A DNA stretch of 64,000 bases from Pseudoalteromonas sp. 3D05 (GCF_002723455.1 NZ_PDUS01000006.1:62001-126000), one strand, 5' to 3'. Numbered from the stretch's first letter, positions 20,888 through 30,484 are shown. The notes: a model not told the origin generated them from the letters alone. Numbers and translations are program-made.

Positions 20888-23707
20888 ATGGAAAACATTG
20901 AAGTCCGAGGCGCCCGCACGCACAATTTAAAAGACATCAGCCTAACCATTCCCCGTGATAAGTTAATTGTTATCACTGGTCTATCTGGTTCTGGTAAATC
21001 GTCTTTAGCATTTGATACGTTATATGCAGAAGGGCAACGTCGGTATGTAGAATCTTTATCTGCTTACGCTAGACAATTTTTATCATTAATGGAAAAGCCT
21101 GATGTTGATCACATTGAAGGCCTTTCTCCTGCAATCTCGATTGAGCAAAAATCAACATCACATAATCCACGCTCAACAGTAGGTACTATTACCGAAATCT
21201 ACGATTACCTTCGCTTAATGTTTGCCCGTGTAGGTGAGCCACGCTGCCCAACTCATGATTTACCGCTTGCTGCACAAACAGTGAGTCAAATGGTAGATAC
21301 TGTTTTAGCCTTTGAAGAAGGCAGCAAACTCATGTTGCTAGCGCCTGTAGTTAAAGAGCGCAAAGGCGAACATGTTAAATTATTAGAACAATTAGCTAGC
21401 CAGGGTTACATTCGCGCACGTATCGATGGTGAAGTGTGTGATTTATCCGATCCTCCTACTCTAGAACTACACAAAAAACACACCATTGAAGTCGTTGTTG
21501 ACCGTTTTAAAGTGAAAGATGGCTTACAACAACGCTTAGCAGAATCATTCGAAACTGCATTAGAGCTTTCATCAGGTGTTGCGATCATCGCTTCGATGGA
21601 TGACGCAAATAGCGAAGAATTGTTGCTCTCTGCAAATTTTGCATGCCCAACGTGTGGTTATGCCATGACCGAACTTGAACCTCGATTATTCTCGTTTAAT
21701 AACCCAGCAGGTGCATGTCAGAGTTGTGATGGTTTAGGGGTAAGACAGTATTTTGACCCAAATCGAGTAATTCAAAACCCTGAATTAAGTTTATCCGGTG
21801 GTGCTATTAAAGGCTGGGACAAACGCAGTTTCTATTATTTCCAAATGCTACAAGCGGTTGCTGAGCATTATAAGTTTGATTTAGAAGTACCTTTTCAAAA
21901 TATCAGTAAAGAACATCAAAAAGTTATTTTAGAAGGCTCTGGCAGCACCAAAATTGCGTTTAATTACCGCAATGACCGAGGGGATTTAATAACACGTAAT
22001 CATGAATTTGAAGGCGTGTTAAATAATATGAACCGCCGCTACCGCGAAACAGAATCAAATTCGGTGCGCGAAGAACTAGCAAAATATCAAACTAGCCAAG
22101 CGTGTCCAAGCTGTAAAGGTTCAAGGCTGCGTCAAGAAGCGCGCAGCGTTTTTATAGGGCAAACCAATTTACCTGATATCACCACGATGAGTATCGGTGA
22201 AGCCATGGATTTTTTCCAAAACCTTTCTTTAACAGGTCAGCGTGGTCAAATAGCAGAGAAGATCTTAAAAGAGATCCGTGATCGTTTATCTTTTTTAATT
22301 AATGTTGGATTAAACTACCTATCGCTCGAGCGCAGCGCCGATACACTCTCCGGTGGTGAAGCACAGCGTATTCGCCTTGCGAGTCAAATTGGCGCTGGTT
22401 TAGTAGGCGTTATGTATGTACTCGATGAGCCATCTATTGGCTTACACCAACGGGATAATGATCGCCTTTTACAAACACTTATTCATTTACGCGATTTAGG
22501 TAATACAGTGATTGTAGTAGAACACGATGAAGATGCGATCCGTGCAGCCGATCATATCATCGATATTGGCCCTGGTGCCGGTGTCCATGGCGGTTACGTT
22601 ATTGCTGAAGGAACCCGCGATGATATTTTAGCCAGTGAGAAGTCTGTTACGGGTCAATTCTTATCGGGTAAACGCAAAATCGAAGTTCCTGCTCAACGTC
22701 ATCCAACCAACGATAAATGGCTTGAGCTATTTGGTGCCACGGGTAACAACCTTAAAAATGTTGATTTACACATTCCGTTTGGCTTAATGACGTGTATCAC
22801 TGGTGTTTCTGGTTCTGGTAAATCAACCCTCATCAACGACACATTATTTAAGCTCGCACATACCGAGTTAAATGGTGCAACAACGGCAGAAGCCGCGCCT
22901 TATAAAGAAATTAAAGGACTTGAGCACTTCGATAAAGTAATCGATATTGATCAGAGCCCAATCGGTCGTACACCCCGCTCTAACCCTGCAACCTATACCG
23001 GTATATTTACGGGTATTCGTGAATTGTTTGCGGGCACACAAGAATCGCGTTCGCGTGGTTACAAAGTGGGTCGTTTCAGCTTTAACGTGAAAGGTGGTCG
23101 CTGTGAGGCCTGCCAAGGCGATGGCGTTATCAAAGTAGAAATGCACTTTTTACCAGATGTGTATGTACCATGTGATGTATGTAAAGGCCAACGCTACAAC
23201 CGTGAAACCTTAGAAGTACAATATAAAGGTAAAAACATTCACCAAGTACTTGAGATGACAGTTGAAGATGCGCACGACTACTTTGACAAAATACCGGCCA
23301 TTGCGCGTAAACTAAAAACATTAATGGATGTTGGGCTGTCTTATATTCGTTTAGGTCAAGCCGCTACAACGCTCTCTGGTGGTGAAGCACAGCGCGTTAA
23401 ACTTGCCCGTGAGCTTTCTAAACGTGATACCGGTAAAACCTTATACATTCTTGATGAGCCAACGACCGGCTTGCACTTTGCTGATATAGAACAGTTATTA
23501 GTTGTACTGCATCGCTTGCGTGATCATGGCAATACCATAGTAGTGATTGAGCATAATCTTGATGTGATTAAGACCGCTGACTGGATTGTCGATTTAGGCC
23601 CTGAAGGCGGCGCGGGTGGTGGTGAGATTCTCATTGCCGGCACACCGGAAGAAGTCGCTGAGTGTGAGCGTTCACATACTGGGCACTATTTGAAGTCATT
23701 ACTTTAA
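20888..23707 (+). CDS. uvrA: Excinuclease ABC subunit A
   Basis: UvrA is the damage-recognition ATPase of nucleotide excision repair. I choose the ATG at 20888, giving 939 residues starting [11 protein letters not shown], against 940 in E. coli. In-frame ATG 20873 and TTG 20867 would add a few unconserved residues. Two ABC modules are present: Walker [10 protein letters not shown] near residue 31 and GVSGSGKST near 640, each with its LSGGEAQR signature. Zinc-finger cysteines appear in CPTCGYA, CQSCDG, CEACQG and CDVCKG. In E. coli the ssb/uvrA region has LexA sites; I could not find a CTGT-N8-ACAG box here. Confidence 0.98.
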   Translation: MENIEVRGARTHNLKDISLTIPRDKLIVITGLSGSGKSSLAFDTLYAEGQRRYVESLSAYARQFLSLMEKPDVDHIEGLSPAISIEQKSTSHNPRSTVGTITEIYDYLRLMFARVGEPRCPTHDLPLAAQTVSQMVDTVLAFEEGSKLMLLAPVVKERKGEHVKLLEQLASQGYIRARIDGEVCDLSDPPTLELHKKHTIEVVVDRFKVKDGLQQRLAESFETALELSSGVAIIASMDDANSEELLLSANFACPTCGYAMTELEPRLFSFNNPAGACQSCDGLGVRQYFDPNRVIQNPELSLSGGAIKGWDKRSFYYFQMLQAVAEHYKFDLEVPFQNISKEHQKVILEGSGSTKIAFNYRNDRGDLITRNHEFEGVLNNMNRRYRETESNSVREELAKYQTSQACPSCKGSRLRQEARSVFIGQTNLPDITTMSIGEAMDFFQNLSLTGQRGQIAEKILKEIRDRLSFLINVGLNYLSLERSADTLSGGEAQRIRLASQIGAGLVGVMYVLDEPSIGLHQRDNDRLLQTLIHLRDLGNTVIVVEHDEDAIRAADHIIDIGPGAGVHGGYVIAEGTRDDILASEKSVTGQFLSGKRKIEVPAQRHPTNDKWLELFGATGNNLKNVDLHIPFGLMTCITGVSGSGKSTLINDTLFKLAHTELNGATTAEAAPYKEIKGLEHFDKVIDIDQSPIGRTPRSNPATYTGIFTGIRELFAGTQESRSRGYKVGRFSFNVKGGRCEACQGDGVIKVEMHFLPDVYVPCDVCKGQRYNRETLEVQYKGKNIHQVLEMTVEDAHDYFDKIPAIARKLKTLMDVGLSYIRLGQAATTLSGGEAQRVKLARELSKRDTGKTLYILDEPTTGLHFADIEQLLVVLHRLRDHGNTIVVIEHNLDVIKTADWIVDLGPEGGAGGGEILIAGTPEEVAECERSHTGHYLKSLL

Positions 23708-23722
23708 AGGTTTATACAGGGA

Positions 23723-24805
23723 ATGTTGAGATACTTTAAAGTGACAACTTGGCGTGCAAATAGGCAATTAAAGCAGCAAAATGCAGCTTTAAAGCCCCAT
23801 AAAGCACGCCTTACTAAACGCTTACAAACCATCTGGTTTAGCTTAAGTACAGCACAAAAGCTATACTTACTCGCTTTAATCAGTTTAGTCGTTTTTCAAT
23901 CCACATCACTTACTAGTATTCTCACGGTGACAGCTTTAATTGTCGAGTTTTGGCCTAAGTTTATAACGCTTTGGCACTCGCTCGCAGGGAAGGCTTTAAT
24001 ATTGTTATTTTACGCAATAATAGCCAATTTTGTACTTGCCAGTGCCAGTGGTATCGTCAACGAAGTGACTTTAGTTTCTGCTGCACACTTCAACTACACT
24101 CACAATTTTGCAACTCTGCTCTATTTGCCTCCTTGGGCGCTAGGGATAACGCTATTCACTTTGCTTATAGTGCAACTATTGCTTCCTTTTTACATTGTGA
24201 TTTTATTGCTAATAAAACCCTTTGGTTCAGATCGCGTGAAATTTATCACGCAAAGCTACTCACCTTTGTTAACTGCACTATTGCGATTTGCTTTAGCTAG
24301 TGTAGTTATTATCAATCTAGTTTCTTTTATAGACGATAAGCCCACAGAAGCCGTATTTGATGACCTCGTTAATAGTTTTACTAGTGGAGCAGAAGCGGGT
24401 AGAACTCTTGTAAAAGGTACTCCCCAAGGACAGTTAGTTGCAGTTAATGAGCTCACTAAAAATACTGAAGCGCCGCAGTCGAGTAGGCCTCCTAATGAAC
24501 AACAAAGTGTTACTGTAAATGTTGAAGGAGATAACGAAGCAGCCAATAGTATGCGCCACTTCCTTGATACCAAAGGCTATTTTGAGCGCAGTAAATGGTT
24601 GATTGCTTCATTCGCCTACAACTTTGAAGCTGACGATTTTTCGCGCTGCGCTAAAGCTAAAAATAGCAAGGTAGTTGAGCTAAACGATTATGAAATTGTT
24701 GAAATAACACCTGACAATACGATGCCTTACAGCTACAAATTTATAGTTAAAGCCTGTGAGTCACCCGCATTTAAAACTATGTTGAATAAGCGCAACGCAA
24801 ATTGA
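23723..24805 (+). CDS. Unknown multi-pass membrane protein
   Basis: I do not recognise this 360-residue protein. The N-terminus is basic and cytoplasmic. Hydrophobic segments follow at roughly residues 48-64, 70-85, 91-110, 138-167 and 184-203. A hydrophilic C-terminal domain of about 155 residues comes last. That domain has a linker rich in E, Q, S and N (about 235-265) and two cysteines (CAKA, CESP). It starts 15 bases after the uvrA stop, so it may be co-transcribed with it, although its ribosome-binding site (CAGGGA) sits very close to the ATG. No catalytic motif is apparent and I assign no function. Confidence 0.75.
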   Translation: MLRYFKVTTWRANRQLKQQNAALKPHKARLTKRLQTIWFSLSTAQKLYLLALISLVVFQSTSLTSILTVTALIVEFWPKFITLWHSLAGKALILLFYAIIANFVLASASGIVNEVTLVSAAHFNYTHNFATLLYLPPWALGITLFTLLIVQLLLPFYIVILLLIKPFGSDRVKFITQSYSPLLTALLRFALASVVIINLVSFIDDKPTEAVFDDLVNSFTSGAEAGRTLVKGTPQGQLVAVNELTKNTEAPQSSRPPNEQQSVTVNVEGDNEAANSMRHFLDTKGYFERSKWLIASFAYNFEADDFSRCAKAKNSKVVELNDYEIVEITPDNTMPYSYKFIVKACESPAFKTMLNKRNAN

Positions 24806-24867
24806 GCTAATCAATAGCTCCACTAAGTGCAACTCTCGTTGCAACGTATTTTACAAAATAGCGCGCT

Positions 24868-24904
24868 AAATCAGTTGGGATAGCCTACTCATCCCAACTG
24901 ATTT
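24868..24904. repeat. 14-bp perfect inverted repeat spanning a gene end, terminator-like
   Basis: AAATCAGTTGGGAT and its exact complement flank nine bases that contain the stop codon of the regulator gene (24885-27029). One arm therefore encodes the last residues of that protein. The T tract on either strand is short, so it may act as a bidirectional terminator between convergent genes or as an mRNA 3' stabiliser. Confidence 0.7.
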
Positions 24905-27029
24905 GCATAATTTGCATATCCTTGTATTTAGCACCCGTAAATAAAATTTCGTTCTTTTCATTCACTTCAAAAGCAATATGTCGAAAATCCACATGTGTAT
25001 TTTGCACAGTTTTATCATGTAAATTTAGTCTAGCGATTCGAGAGATAGAGTCAGAATAATAGAAATAATCTTTACTAATTCCATACACATTCGCTTTTCG
25101 AGCATTTGTGGGTAATTCCCAGCTTTGTTTATCTGCCAGACTAATTAACTGATTGTGACTGACGGCATACGCATTGCCTTCACCATCTGAAATAAGTTTA
25201 TTAGCCTTCACATCCTGAATCACACGAGTGTCACGAGTTAGTAAATTAAGCTCAGCGAGTGTGTTTTTTGAACCAATTTGCTCAACATAAAGAATGCTTT
25301 CGTTATTTTTTGACCAAATATAACTGACTATTTTACGCTCGTTAAATTCATCTAACGGGTAGAGCTTTTGCGTATTTACGTCAAAAAAAGCATAGCGTTT
25401 ATTTATTACTAATAATATACGCTGCTTATTAGGGGATACTTTTAATCCTCCTAACTTATAGTCAGTTGATGGGCCATCATATTTAAATAAACTCAGCTGC
25501 TTTGTCAGTCCATTTTGAGCAATCCATAATTGGCTACTACCAGAGCGCTCAGATACAAACACATGGGCTGGCCCCGCTGTATTGATGACCTCAACAATGT
25601 AGTAGTCATCTTCATCACTTTTATGAAGTGGCTCATATTCAGGGTTATCGCTAAAAAGATTGGTCGCTTTAATTAATGAGTATGCTTGTGTTTTATTGGC
25701 TGAATAAAACAGACTATTAGCAGATTGAACCGCAATGTAATAAGGTGAAATTGCAGGAGTAATCGTTAATGTCCGTTTAACAATATTATTTTTATCAAAC
25801 ACTATGCTTGAAAGATCAGAACCTTCAAACACGATTACACCTTGGTCGTTTGACAGCCAGTCAAAAGCAAAACTAACGGCTCTTTTCTTCGCTTTAAATA
25901 ATCGTTTAGTCTCACGTGTAGTGAAGTCGTAACTAAATACAGAAAAAGGCTGACCTTTTTGACTTAATATATACGCTATTTTATTACCAGAATGAGACAA
26001 ACGAGGCATCATTACACCATACATTACACCTGGTGGCGGAATAACAATGGACTCCTTCTGTAACTCTAAATCAAATTTATATAAACCTGAGCCATCTTGT
26101 TCATTTTTATACTCAGTATAATAAATATGCTCGCGCCTTTGGTCTACTTGCGCATATCCTGTGTACCTTAAGTCACATTTTTTTATACGTTGAACGTCTC
26201 CAATAATGGGAAACTGGCTTAAATCAACCAGTACCATTTCGCACTGTTGCTGTTTTAAGTTTGTCGCTTGTAATAGCACTGCATGCTGGTTTAACTGCCA
26301 TGATAAAACAGATACTTGAAACCCTGGGTACGTAAGCTCAACTTCTCGTTGATCTGAAAGGCGCTTAATGAATGCACGATTAAAATCCCCTTCTGGCTCA
26401 ACATTGGTATAAGCTAAATATTGTTTATCTGAGGATATCTCAGGGTGAACTTCACTGCCTATATTCCAGGTACTTGCGACCTTATTAACCGTGATCTGTT
26501 TAATATTTCCTGCAGAAGGAGTGTTAATAAAAAACAACCCAAACCACACTAACAAGCAAAGGCATACGATAACTAATATTGAATAAACCCAGAACTTTTT
26601 AATAGTCTTATTTTTAACCGGTGTTGAAATAATTGTATTAGCAAAATTTTCATTTACGGTATTCATAATCGTTGTTTCAGGAAGAGAACTTGCTGGTTGC
26701 TCTATCTCACTAGTTTGCGCTAAGTTCTTTGGCATTACCGTTAAACTATAACCTTTTCGGTAATGTGTTTTTAAAAGAGGTGCTTTTTCAGTTGGGTGGG
26801 TAAGCTGCTTTCTTAACTCTGAAATGGCTCGGTTAATCGCATTATCATCAACAAAGCTTTGCTGCCACACACTCTCAACTAGCGTTTGACGGGAAACGAT
26901 TTGCTGAGGCTTACCTATAAAATGCAGTAATAACTTAACTAAAAGTGGATCTAATTCCCTTTCTAAGTCATTTGAAGTAATCACACAGCGATTACTAATA
27001 AATTGCCAAGGTCCGATTTGATAATTCAT
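24885..27029 (-). CDS. ToxR/CadC-type membrane transcription regulator with periplasmic propeller domain
   Basis: This is a 714-residue one-component regulator. Residues 1-100 form an OmpR/PhoB-type winged helix, with INRAISELRKQLTH and the HYRKGYSL wing. A linker and one transmembrane helix at about 144-167 follow. The rest is periplasmic and made of beta-strand repeats like a TolB/WD40-type propeller (for example NKIAYILSQKG, SNDQGVIVFEG and KQRILLVINK). Proteins of this plan bind DNA from the membrane and sense something outside it. The gene is divergent from a small secreted protein and a TraB/GumN gene, so these are its likeliest targets, by inference. The 3' end lies inside a perfect inverted repeat. 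Confidence 0.85.
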   Translation of the reverse strand: MNYQIGPWQFISNRCVITSNDLERELDPLLVKLLLHFIGKPQQIVSRQTLVESVWQQSFVDDNAINRAISELRKQLTHPTEKAPLLKTHYRKGYSLTVMPKNLAQTSEIEQPASSLPETTIMNTVNENFANTIISTPVKNKTIKKFWVYSILVIVCLCLLVWFGLFFINTPSAGNIKQITVNKVASTWNIGSEVHPEISSDKQYLAYTNVEPEGDFNRAFIKRLSDQREVELTYPGFQVSVLSWQLNQHAVLLQATNLKQQQCEMVLVDLSQFPIIGDVQRIKKCDLRYTGYAQVDQRREHIYYTEYKNEQDGSGLYKFDLELQKESIVIPPPGVMYGVMMPRLSHSGNKIAYILSQKGQPFSVFSYDFTTRETKRLFKAKKRAVSFAFDWLSNDQGVIVFEGSDLSSIVFDKNNIVKRTLTITPAISPYYIAVQSANSLFYSANKTQAYSLIKATNLFSDNPEYEPLHKSDEDDYYIVEVINTAGPAHVFVSERSGSSQLWIAQNGLTKQLSLFKYDGPSTDYKLGGLKVSPNKQRILLVINKRYAFFDVNTQKLYPLDEFNERKIVSYIWSKNNESILYVEQIGSKNTLAELNLLTRDTRVIQDVKANKLISDGEGNAYAVSHNQLISLADKQSWELPTNARKANVYGISKDYFYYSDSISRIARLNLHDKTVQNTHVDFRHIAFEVNEKNEILFTGAKYKDMQIMQISWDE

Positions 27030-27095
27030 AGTCTTTACGTATTTTTATTTTTGTAAACCGTACCACATCTACAGATTATTTTGTATAAAAAGCAT

Positions 27096-27128
27096 TTTAA
27101 ACCTTATATTGGCAATATAAGGTTTAAA
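27096..27128. repeat. 15-bp perfect inverted repeat in a divergent intergenic region
   Basis: TTTAAACCTTATATT and its exact complement are separated by GGC. It lies 66 bases upstream of the membrane regulator gene and 182 bases before the small secreted-protein gene. It could be an operator for the winged-helix regulator, or the terminator of a small vanished minus-strand gene. The sequence alone does not decide. Confidence 0.75.
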
Positions 27129-27310
27129 GATAACCCATTAAATTTAAACAAATTACTAATCAAAAAACCTTATCTATTAATTGCTCATAACTAGATAAGC
27201 GACTCTTAATAAATTCAGCGATATTCTTTAAACCGTCATCAACGAGCAGCTTAGTAACAATCATTTGTGATTCTAAATTAGCTGCAATTAAAAATATAAA
27301 AGGTTTAATT

Positions 27311-27664
27311 ATGAAAAGCACAATGAAAAAAGCACTACCAGTTCTACTACTAGCAACTGCTTTTACGACGACTTCAGTTATCGCAGCTGATACAAAAAAC
27401 AACACTGCAGAAGTGAACTTTGAGCAGTGCATGGTTGGTGAGCGTATAGAAACAACAAAACCAATTATTAAAACTAATAAAGCAGATACGGCTGATTTGT
27501 TAAAAAGTAATGCTGATAAGCAAACGTTACTTTCATCAATAGATAGAAAAATATCAGCTGAGCTTGACTCTTCTATGAACAAAATAAACTCGCAGATAGA
27601 TAAAAAACTTTCAAAAGTAACATCGTCAATTACTGCTTATTTCAGCAATGTTTTATCTAACTAA
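27311..27664 (+). CDS. Small secreted helical protein, unknown
   Basis: I do not recognise this 117-residue protein. An N-terminal signal peptide is clear (MKSTMKKALPVLLLATAF, cleavage probably after VIAA). The mature part is about 90 residues long, hydrophilic and rich in K, S, N and D. It has one cysteine (EQCMVGERI) and an amphipathic helical second half with repeated SSIDRKI- and INSQIDKKL-like heptads. The start has a good AAAAGG site seven bases before the ATG. A TraB/GumN gene follows after 36 bases, so they are probably one transcript. A minus-strand reading frame overlaps it but has no supporting features within this gene. Confidence 0.7.
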   Translation: MKSTMKKALPVLLLATAFTTTSVIAADTKNNTAEVNFEQCMVGERIETTKPIIKTNKADTADLLKSNADKQTLLSSIDRKISAELDSSMNKINSQIDKKLSKVTSSITAYFSNVLSN

Positions 27665-27700
27665 AAACAATAAATTTTAAAATTAAATTAAGGAATCATC

Positions 27701-28621
27701 ATGAAAAATTTTACAAAAAAATTAGTATCTGCCAGCGTTTTACTTAGTTGTAGCTTGGTAGCAAATACAGCTCATGCTCAAAGTTCTGTATGGCAAGTAA
27801 GTAAAGGGAATGACTCATTATTCATTGGTGGGACTGTACATATTTTACCTAAAGCAGAAATGCCACTTCCTGCTGAGTTTAATCATGCTTATGAAAAAGC
27901 AGATACGATCATTTTAGAAGTGCCATTACCAGACCCGGCAGATGCTAATGCTCAAATGCAAATGCTAGGCGCCCTATCATATACAAATAACGAAACATTA
28001 AGCCAGAAACTAGAACCCCAAGTTAAAGTTTCACTTGAAAATAAGCTTAACGAATTTGGCGCTAACCTCGCCAAGTTAGATGGTTTTCGCCCTGCGATGG
28101 TGAGTATTGTTTTGATGTCGATGGAACTACAAAAACAAAACTTAATGGGAGAAGGAGTTGATGCTTACTTTACAAAAAAAGCCACAGAGGATAATAAAAC
28201 AAAAAATTACTTAGAGACTATGGAATTTCAATTAGAATTGTTTAAAACAATGGGTCAAGGCAACGAGAATGACTTTATTAAACGTCACTTATCAGAACTT
28301 CATAACTATGGTGATATGTTTGAGGAGCTTTTAACAGCATGGCGACAAGGTGATACCGACATGCTAAACAAAGTGGCGCTTGAAGATATGCAGCAAAATG
28401 ATCCTAATAGCTACAAACAGCTTATTGCTGATAGAAACAATGACTGGTTACCAAAAGTAGAAGCCATGTTCAACAACGATAAGAGTGAACTTGTACTTGT
28501 TGGAGTCGCACACCTCGCAGGTAAAGATAGCTTATTGACACTGCTTGAGAGCAAAGGTTACCGCGTTTCTTTAGTTAATGTTGATAACGCAATCGATACA
28601 ACTGTAAAAGGGGCTGAGTGA
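27701..28621 (+). CDS. TraB/GumN family protein
   Basis: This is a 306-residue secreted protein of the TraB/GumN (COG3735) family, related to Tiki-type metal-dependent proteases. A signal peptide ends near AHAQ. The two family hallmarks are present. The first is a GGTVHIL motif soon after the start of the mature protein; its histidine and the later acidic residues (ILEVPLPDPAD) are typical. The second is the C-terminal GVAHLAGKDSLLTLLESKGY. The substrate of bacterial members is unknown. It has a ribosome-binding site (AAGGAATCATC) and lies between a small secreted-protein gene and a 24-codon frame that overlaps its stop codon. Confidence 0.9.
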   Translation: MKNFTKKLVSASVLLSCSLVANTAHAQSSVWQVSKGNDSLFIGGTVHILPKAEMPLPAEFNHAYEKADTIILEVPLPDPADANAQMQMLGALSYTNNETLSQKLEPQVKVSLENKLNEFGANLAKLDGFRPAMVSIVLMSMELQKQNLMGEGVDAYFTKKATEDNKTKNYLETMEFQLELFKTMGQGNENDFIKRHLSELHNYGDMFEELLTAWRQGDTDMLNKVALEDMQQNDPNSYKQLIADRNNDWLPKVEAMFNNDKSELVLVGVAHLAGKDSLLTLLESKGYRVSLVNVDNAIDTTVKGAE

Positions 28622-28695
28622 TGGATAAAACCGACAAGCTTGCTGTATCGTTGCTGCTTATGTTCGGCTCAATGATGCTGATATGTGCTCTATAA
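28621..28695 (+). CDS. Candidate 24-residue membrane peptide
   Basis: This short frame begins with the ATG of a TGATG overlap with the TraB/GumN stop and has AGGGG seven bases upstream, so it is well placed for coupled translation. The peptide starts MDKTDKLAVS. It continues as one hydrophobic, methionine-rich helix (LLLMFGSMMLICAL) that could span or tuck into the inner membrane. It ends one base before a strong terminator. No homologue is recalled. Short length makes chance occurrence possible. Confidence 0.45.
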   Translation: MDKTDKLAVSLLLMFGSMMLICAL

Positions 28696-28721
28696 AAAAT
28701 GCCGCTAAAAAGCGGCATTTT
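28696..28721. terminator. Bidirectional terminator between the TraB/GumN locus and trpS
   Basis: A perfect 11-base stem (AAAATGCCGCT with AGCGGCATTTT) and an AAAA loop give a T run on both strands. It serves the plus-strand accessory genes and the minus-strand trpS transcript. Confidence 0.92.
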
Positions 28722-28748
28722 TTATTTACACAAATTTATTTACACGAA
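28721..28748. repeat. 14-bp tandem duplication after trpS
   Basis: TTTATTTACACAAA is followed directly by TTTATTTACACGAA, one base apart from identity, filling the space between the terminator and the trpS stop codon. A recent slippage duplication is the simplest reading. Confidence 0.7.
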
Positions 28749-28749
28749 T

Positions 28750-29754
28750 TTATCCGCGCGGAATAAATCCAAGTGCATCGTACACAGATTTAAGCGTCTT
28801 CTCAGCACGAACACTGGCTTTTTCTGCGCCGGTTTTCATGATGTTGTTAAGCAAAGTTTGATCTTCGCGAATCTCTTTAAAGCGCGCTTGAATTGGCTCA
28901 ATCATACTTACAACCGCATCTGCCGTATCTTTTTTCAGATGACCATACATTTTATCTTCGTACTCTGGCACAAGCTCTTCAACTGAACGCTTAGTAGCAA
29001 CTGACATTAGCGTTAATAAATTTGATACACCTGGTTTTTCAGTACGATCAAAATAGATACGCGCTTGCTCATCTGAATCTGTTACTGCTTTCTTCAGCTT
29101 TTTCTCAATCTTTTTTGGTTCATCGAGTAACATGATATAACCATTTGGATTGTCATCAGACTTAGACATTTTCTTCAGCGGATCTTGCAAGCTCATCACG
29201 CGTGCCCCCAGCTCTGGGATATACGGTTGAGGTACTTTAAATACATCGCCATATAAATTATTAAAACGATTAGCGATGTCTCTAGTTAGCTCAAGATGCT
29301 GTTTTTGATCTTCACCAACGGGTACTTGATCTGCTTGATACAATAAAATATCAGCCGCTTGTAATACTGGATACGAAAATAGACCCACGTTTACATTATT
29401 GGCATGCTTAGAAGACTTGTCTTTAAATTGTGTCATGCGGTTTAACTCACCCATTTGGGCGTAGCAATTTAAAACCCATGCTAGTTGAGCGTGCTCAGGT
29501 ACTTGAGATTGAACAAATAAAGCTGCTTTTTCTGGGTCGATACCGCAAGCAGCATACAAAGCTACGCCGTCTAATACTCGTGAACGTAATACTTCAGGTT
29601 CTTGGCGAATTGTAATAGCGTGTAAATCAACCAACATAAAGTAACTTTCGTGGTCTTCCTGTAGCTTAAGCCACTGGTTGATAGCGCCAACATAGTTGCC
29701 TATTGTCATACCACCGGTTGGCTGAATGCCACTTAACACTACTGGTTTACTCAT
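28750..29754 (-). CDS. trpS: Tryptophanyl-tRNA synthetase
   Basis: This class I aminoacyl-tRNA synthetase charges tRNA-Trp in the cytoplasm. The 334-residue length equals that of E. coli TrpS. The HIGH-equivalent is in [13 protein letters not shown], and the second signature is KKMSKSDDN near residue 197. It is the distal gene of the dam-rpe-gph-trpS block, as in Enterobacteria. A 64-base gap separates it from gph; I see no attenuator-like structure there. Confidence 0.98.
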   Translation of the reverse strand: MSKPVVLSGIQPTGGMTIGNYVGAINQWLKLQEDHESYFMLVDLHAITIRQEPEVLRSRVLDGVALYAACGIDPEKAALFVQSQVPEHAQLAWVLNCYAQMGELNRMTQFKDKSSKHANNVNVGLFSYPVLQAADILLYQADQVPVGEDQKQHLELTRDIANRFNNLYGDVFKVPQPYIPELGARVMSLQDPLKKMSKSDDNPNGYIMLLDEPKKIEKKLKKAVTDSDEQARIYFDRTEKPGVSNLLTLMSVATKRSVEELVPEYEDKMYGHLKKDTADAVVSMIEPIQARFKEIREDQTLLNNIMKTGAEKASVRAEKTLKSVYDALGFIPRG

Positions 29755-29818
29755 GATGTTCCTTTATATTACTAAAATAAAAAATACTGGGTTAAAAACA
29801 CGTAAATTAAAAACGAAC

Positions 29819-30484
29819 TTACCGCTGGGTAAGAACAGGTATTATATCTAAGAATGTATCACAGAGGTACTGTGGATTGTAATCACTCAGGTTTTCACCT
29901 TGGTTATAGCCATAACTCAGTGCAATTACATCAATGTTTGCAGCTTGCGCCGCTAAAATATCGCTTTTTGAATCACCAATCATTATTGCTTGGCTTACTG
30001 GCACATTTAATTGCTTACACGCAAACAAAAGCGGCTCCGCAGATGGCTTTTTAGCCATATCATCGCCACATACAATCACATCAAAGTGTTCAGATAAGGC
30101 GAGTTTATCAAGCAGTTTTTGAGTAAATCGACGCGCCTTATTAGTCACTAATGCCTTTGGCGTATTACGTAAAGCTGCAAGACCTGTTTCAACATGTTGA
30201 TATAGTACACTGTACTCACCAACTTGCTGCGCATAATGCCCATAAAAAAGCTCGATAGCTTTGCTCACGAATTGTTCATCTAACAGCTCACTCACTTGCA
30301 TATCACCACTTAAACCGCGTTTAACCAGCATTTCAATGCCATTACCAACCCAGCTTTCGACTAAACGCTGGCTAACAATGGGGTAAGCAAGCTCTGATAA
30401 CGTCAAATTCATGGCTATGTATAAATCATATACGCTGTCGACTAAAGTGCCGTCTAAATCAAATAAAGCCGCCTCGTACTTCAT
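29819..30484 (-). CDS. gph: Phosphoglycolate phosphatase
   Basis: This 221-residue cytoplasmic HAD-superfamily phosphatase removes 2-phosphoglycolate formed during repair of oxidised DNA ends. HAD motif I is ALFDLDGTLVDS, with the nucleophile and acid aspartates. Motif II is the threonine of ALVTNKA. The motif III lysine is in AKKPSAEP, and motif IV is MIGDSKSDI. Its ATG overlaps the rpe stop by one base. The gene order rpe-gph-trpS supports Gph over other HAD phosphatases. It is somewhat shorter than E. coli Gph (252). Confidence 0.93.
   Translation of the reverse strand: MKYEAALFDLDGTLVDSVYDLYIAMNLTLSELAYPIVSQRLVESWVGNGIEMLVKRGLSGDMQVSELLDEQFVSKAIELFYGHYAQQVGEYSVLYQHVETGLAALRNTPKALVTNKARRFTQKLLDKLALSEHFDVIVCGDDMAKKPSAEPLLFACKQLNVPVSQAIMIGDSKSDILAAQAANIDVIALSYGYNQGENLSDYNPQYLCDTFLDIIPVLTQR

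Noticed and set aside
27311..27582. Minus-strand frame antisense to the small secreted-protein gene
   Set aside because: Within the gene the translation is a shadow of a well-supported signal-peptide protein. Only its tail outside the gene is kept as a weak remnant candidate.
24885..28695. Toxin-antitoxin or phage defence system
   Set aside because: The gene content (membrane regulator, secreted protein, TraB/GumN) has no nuclease, NTPase or antitoxin-like partner, so a defence label would be unsupported.
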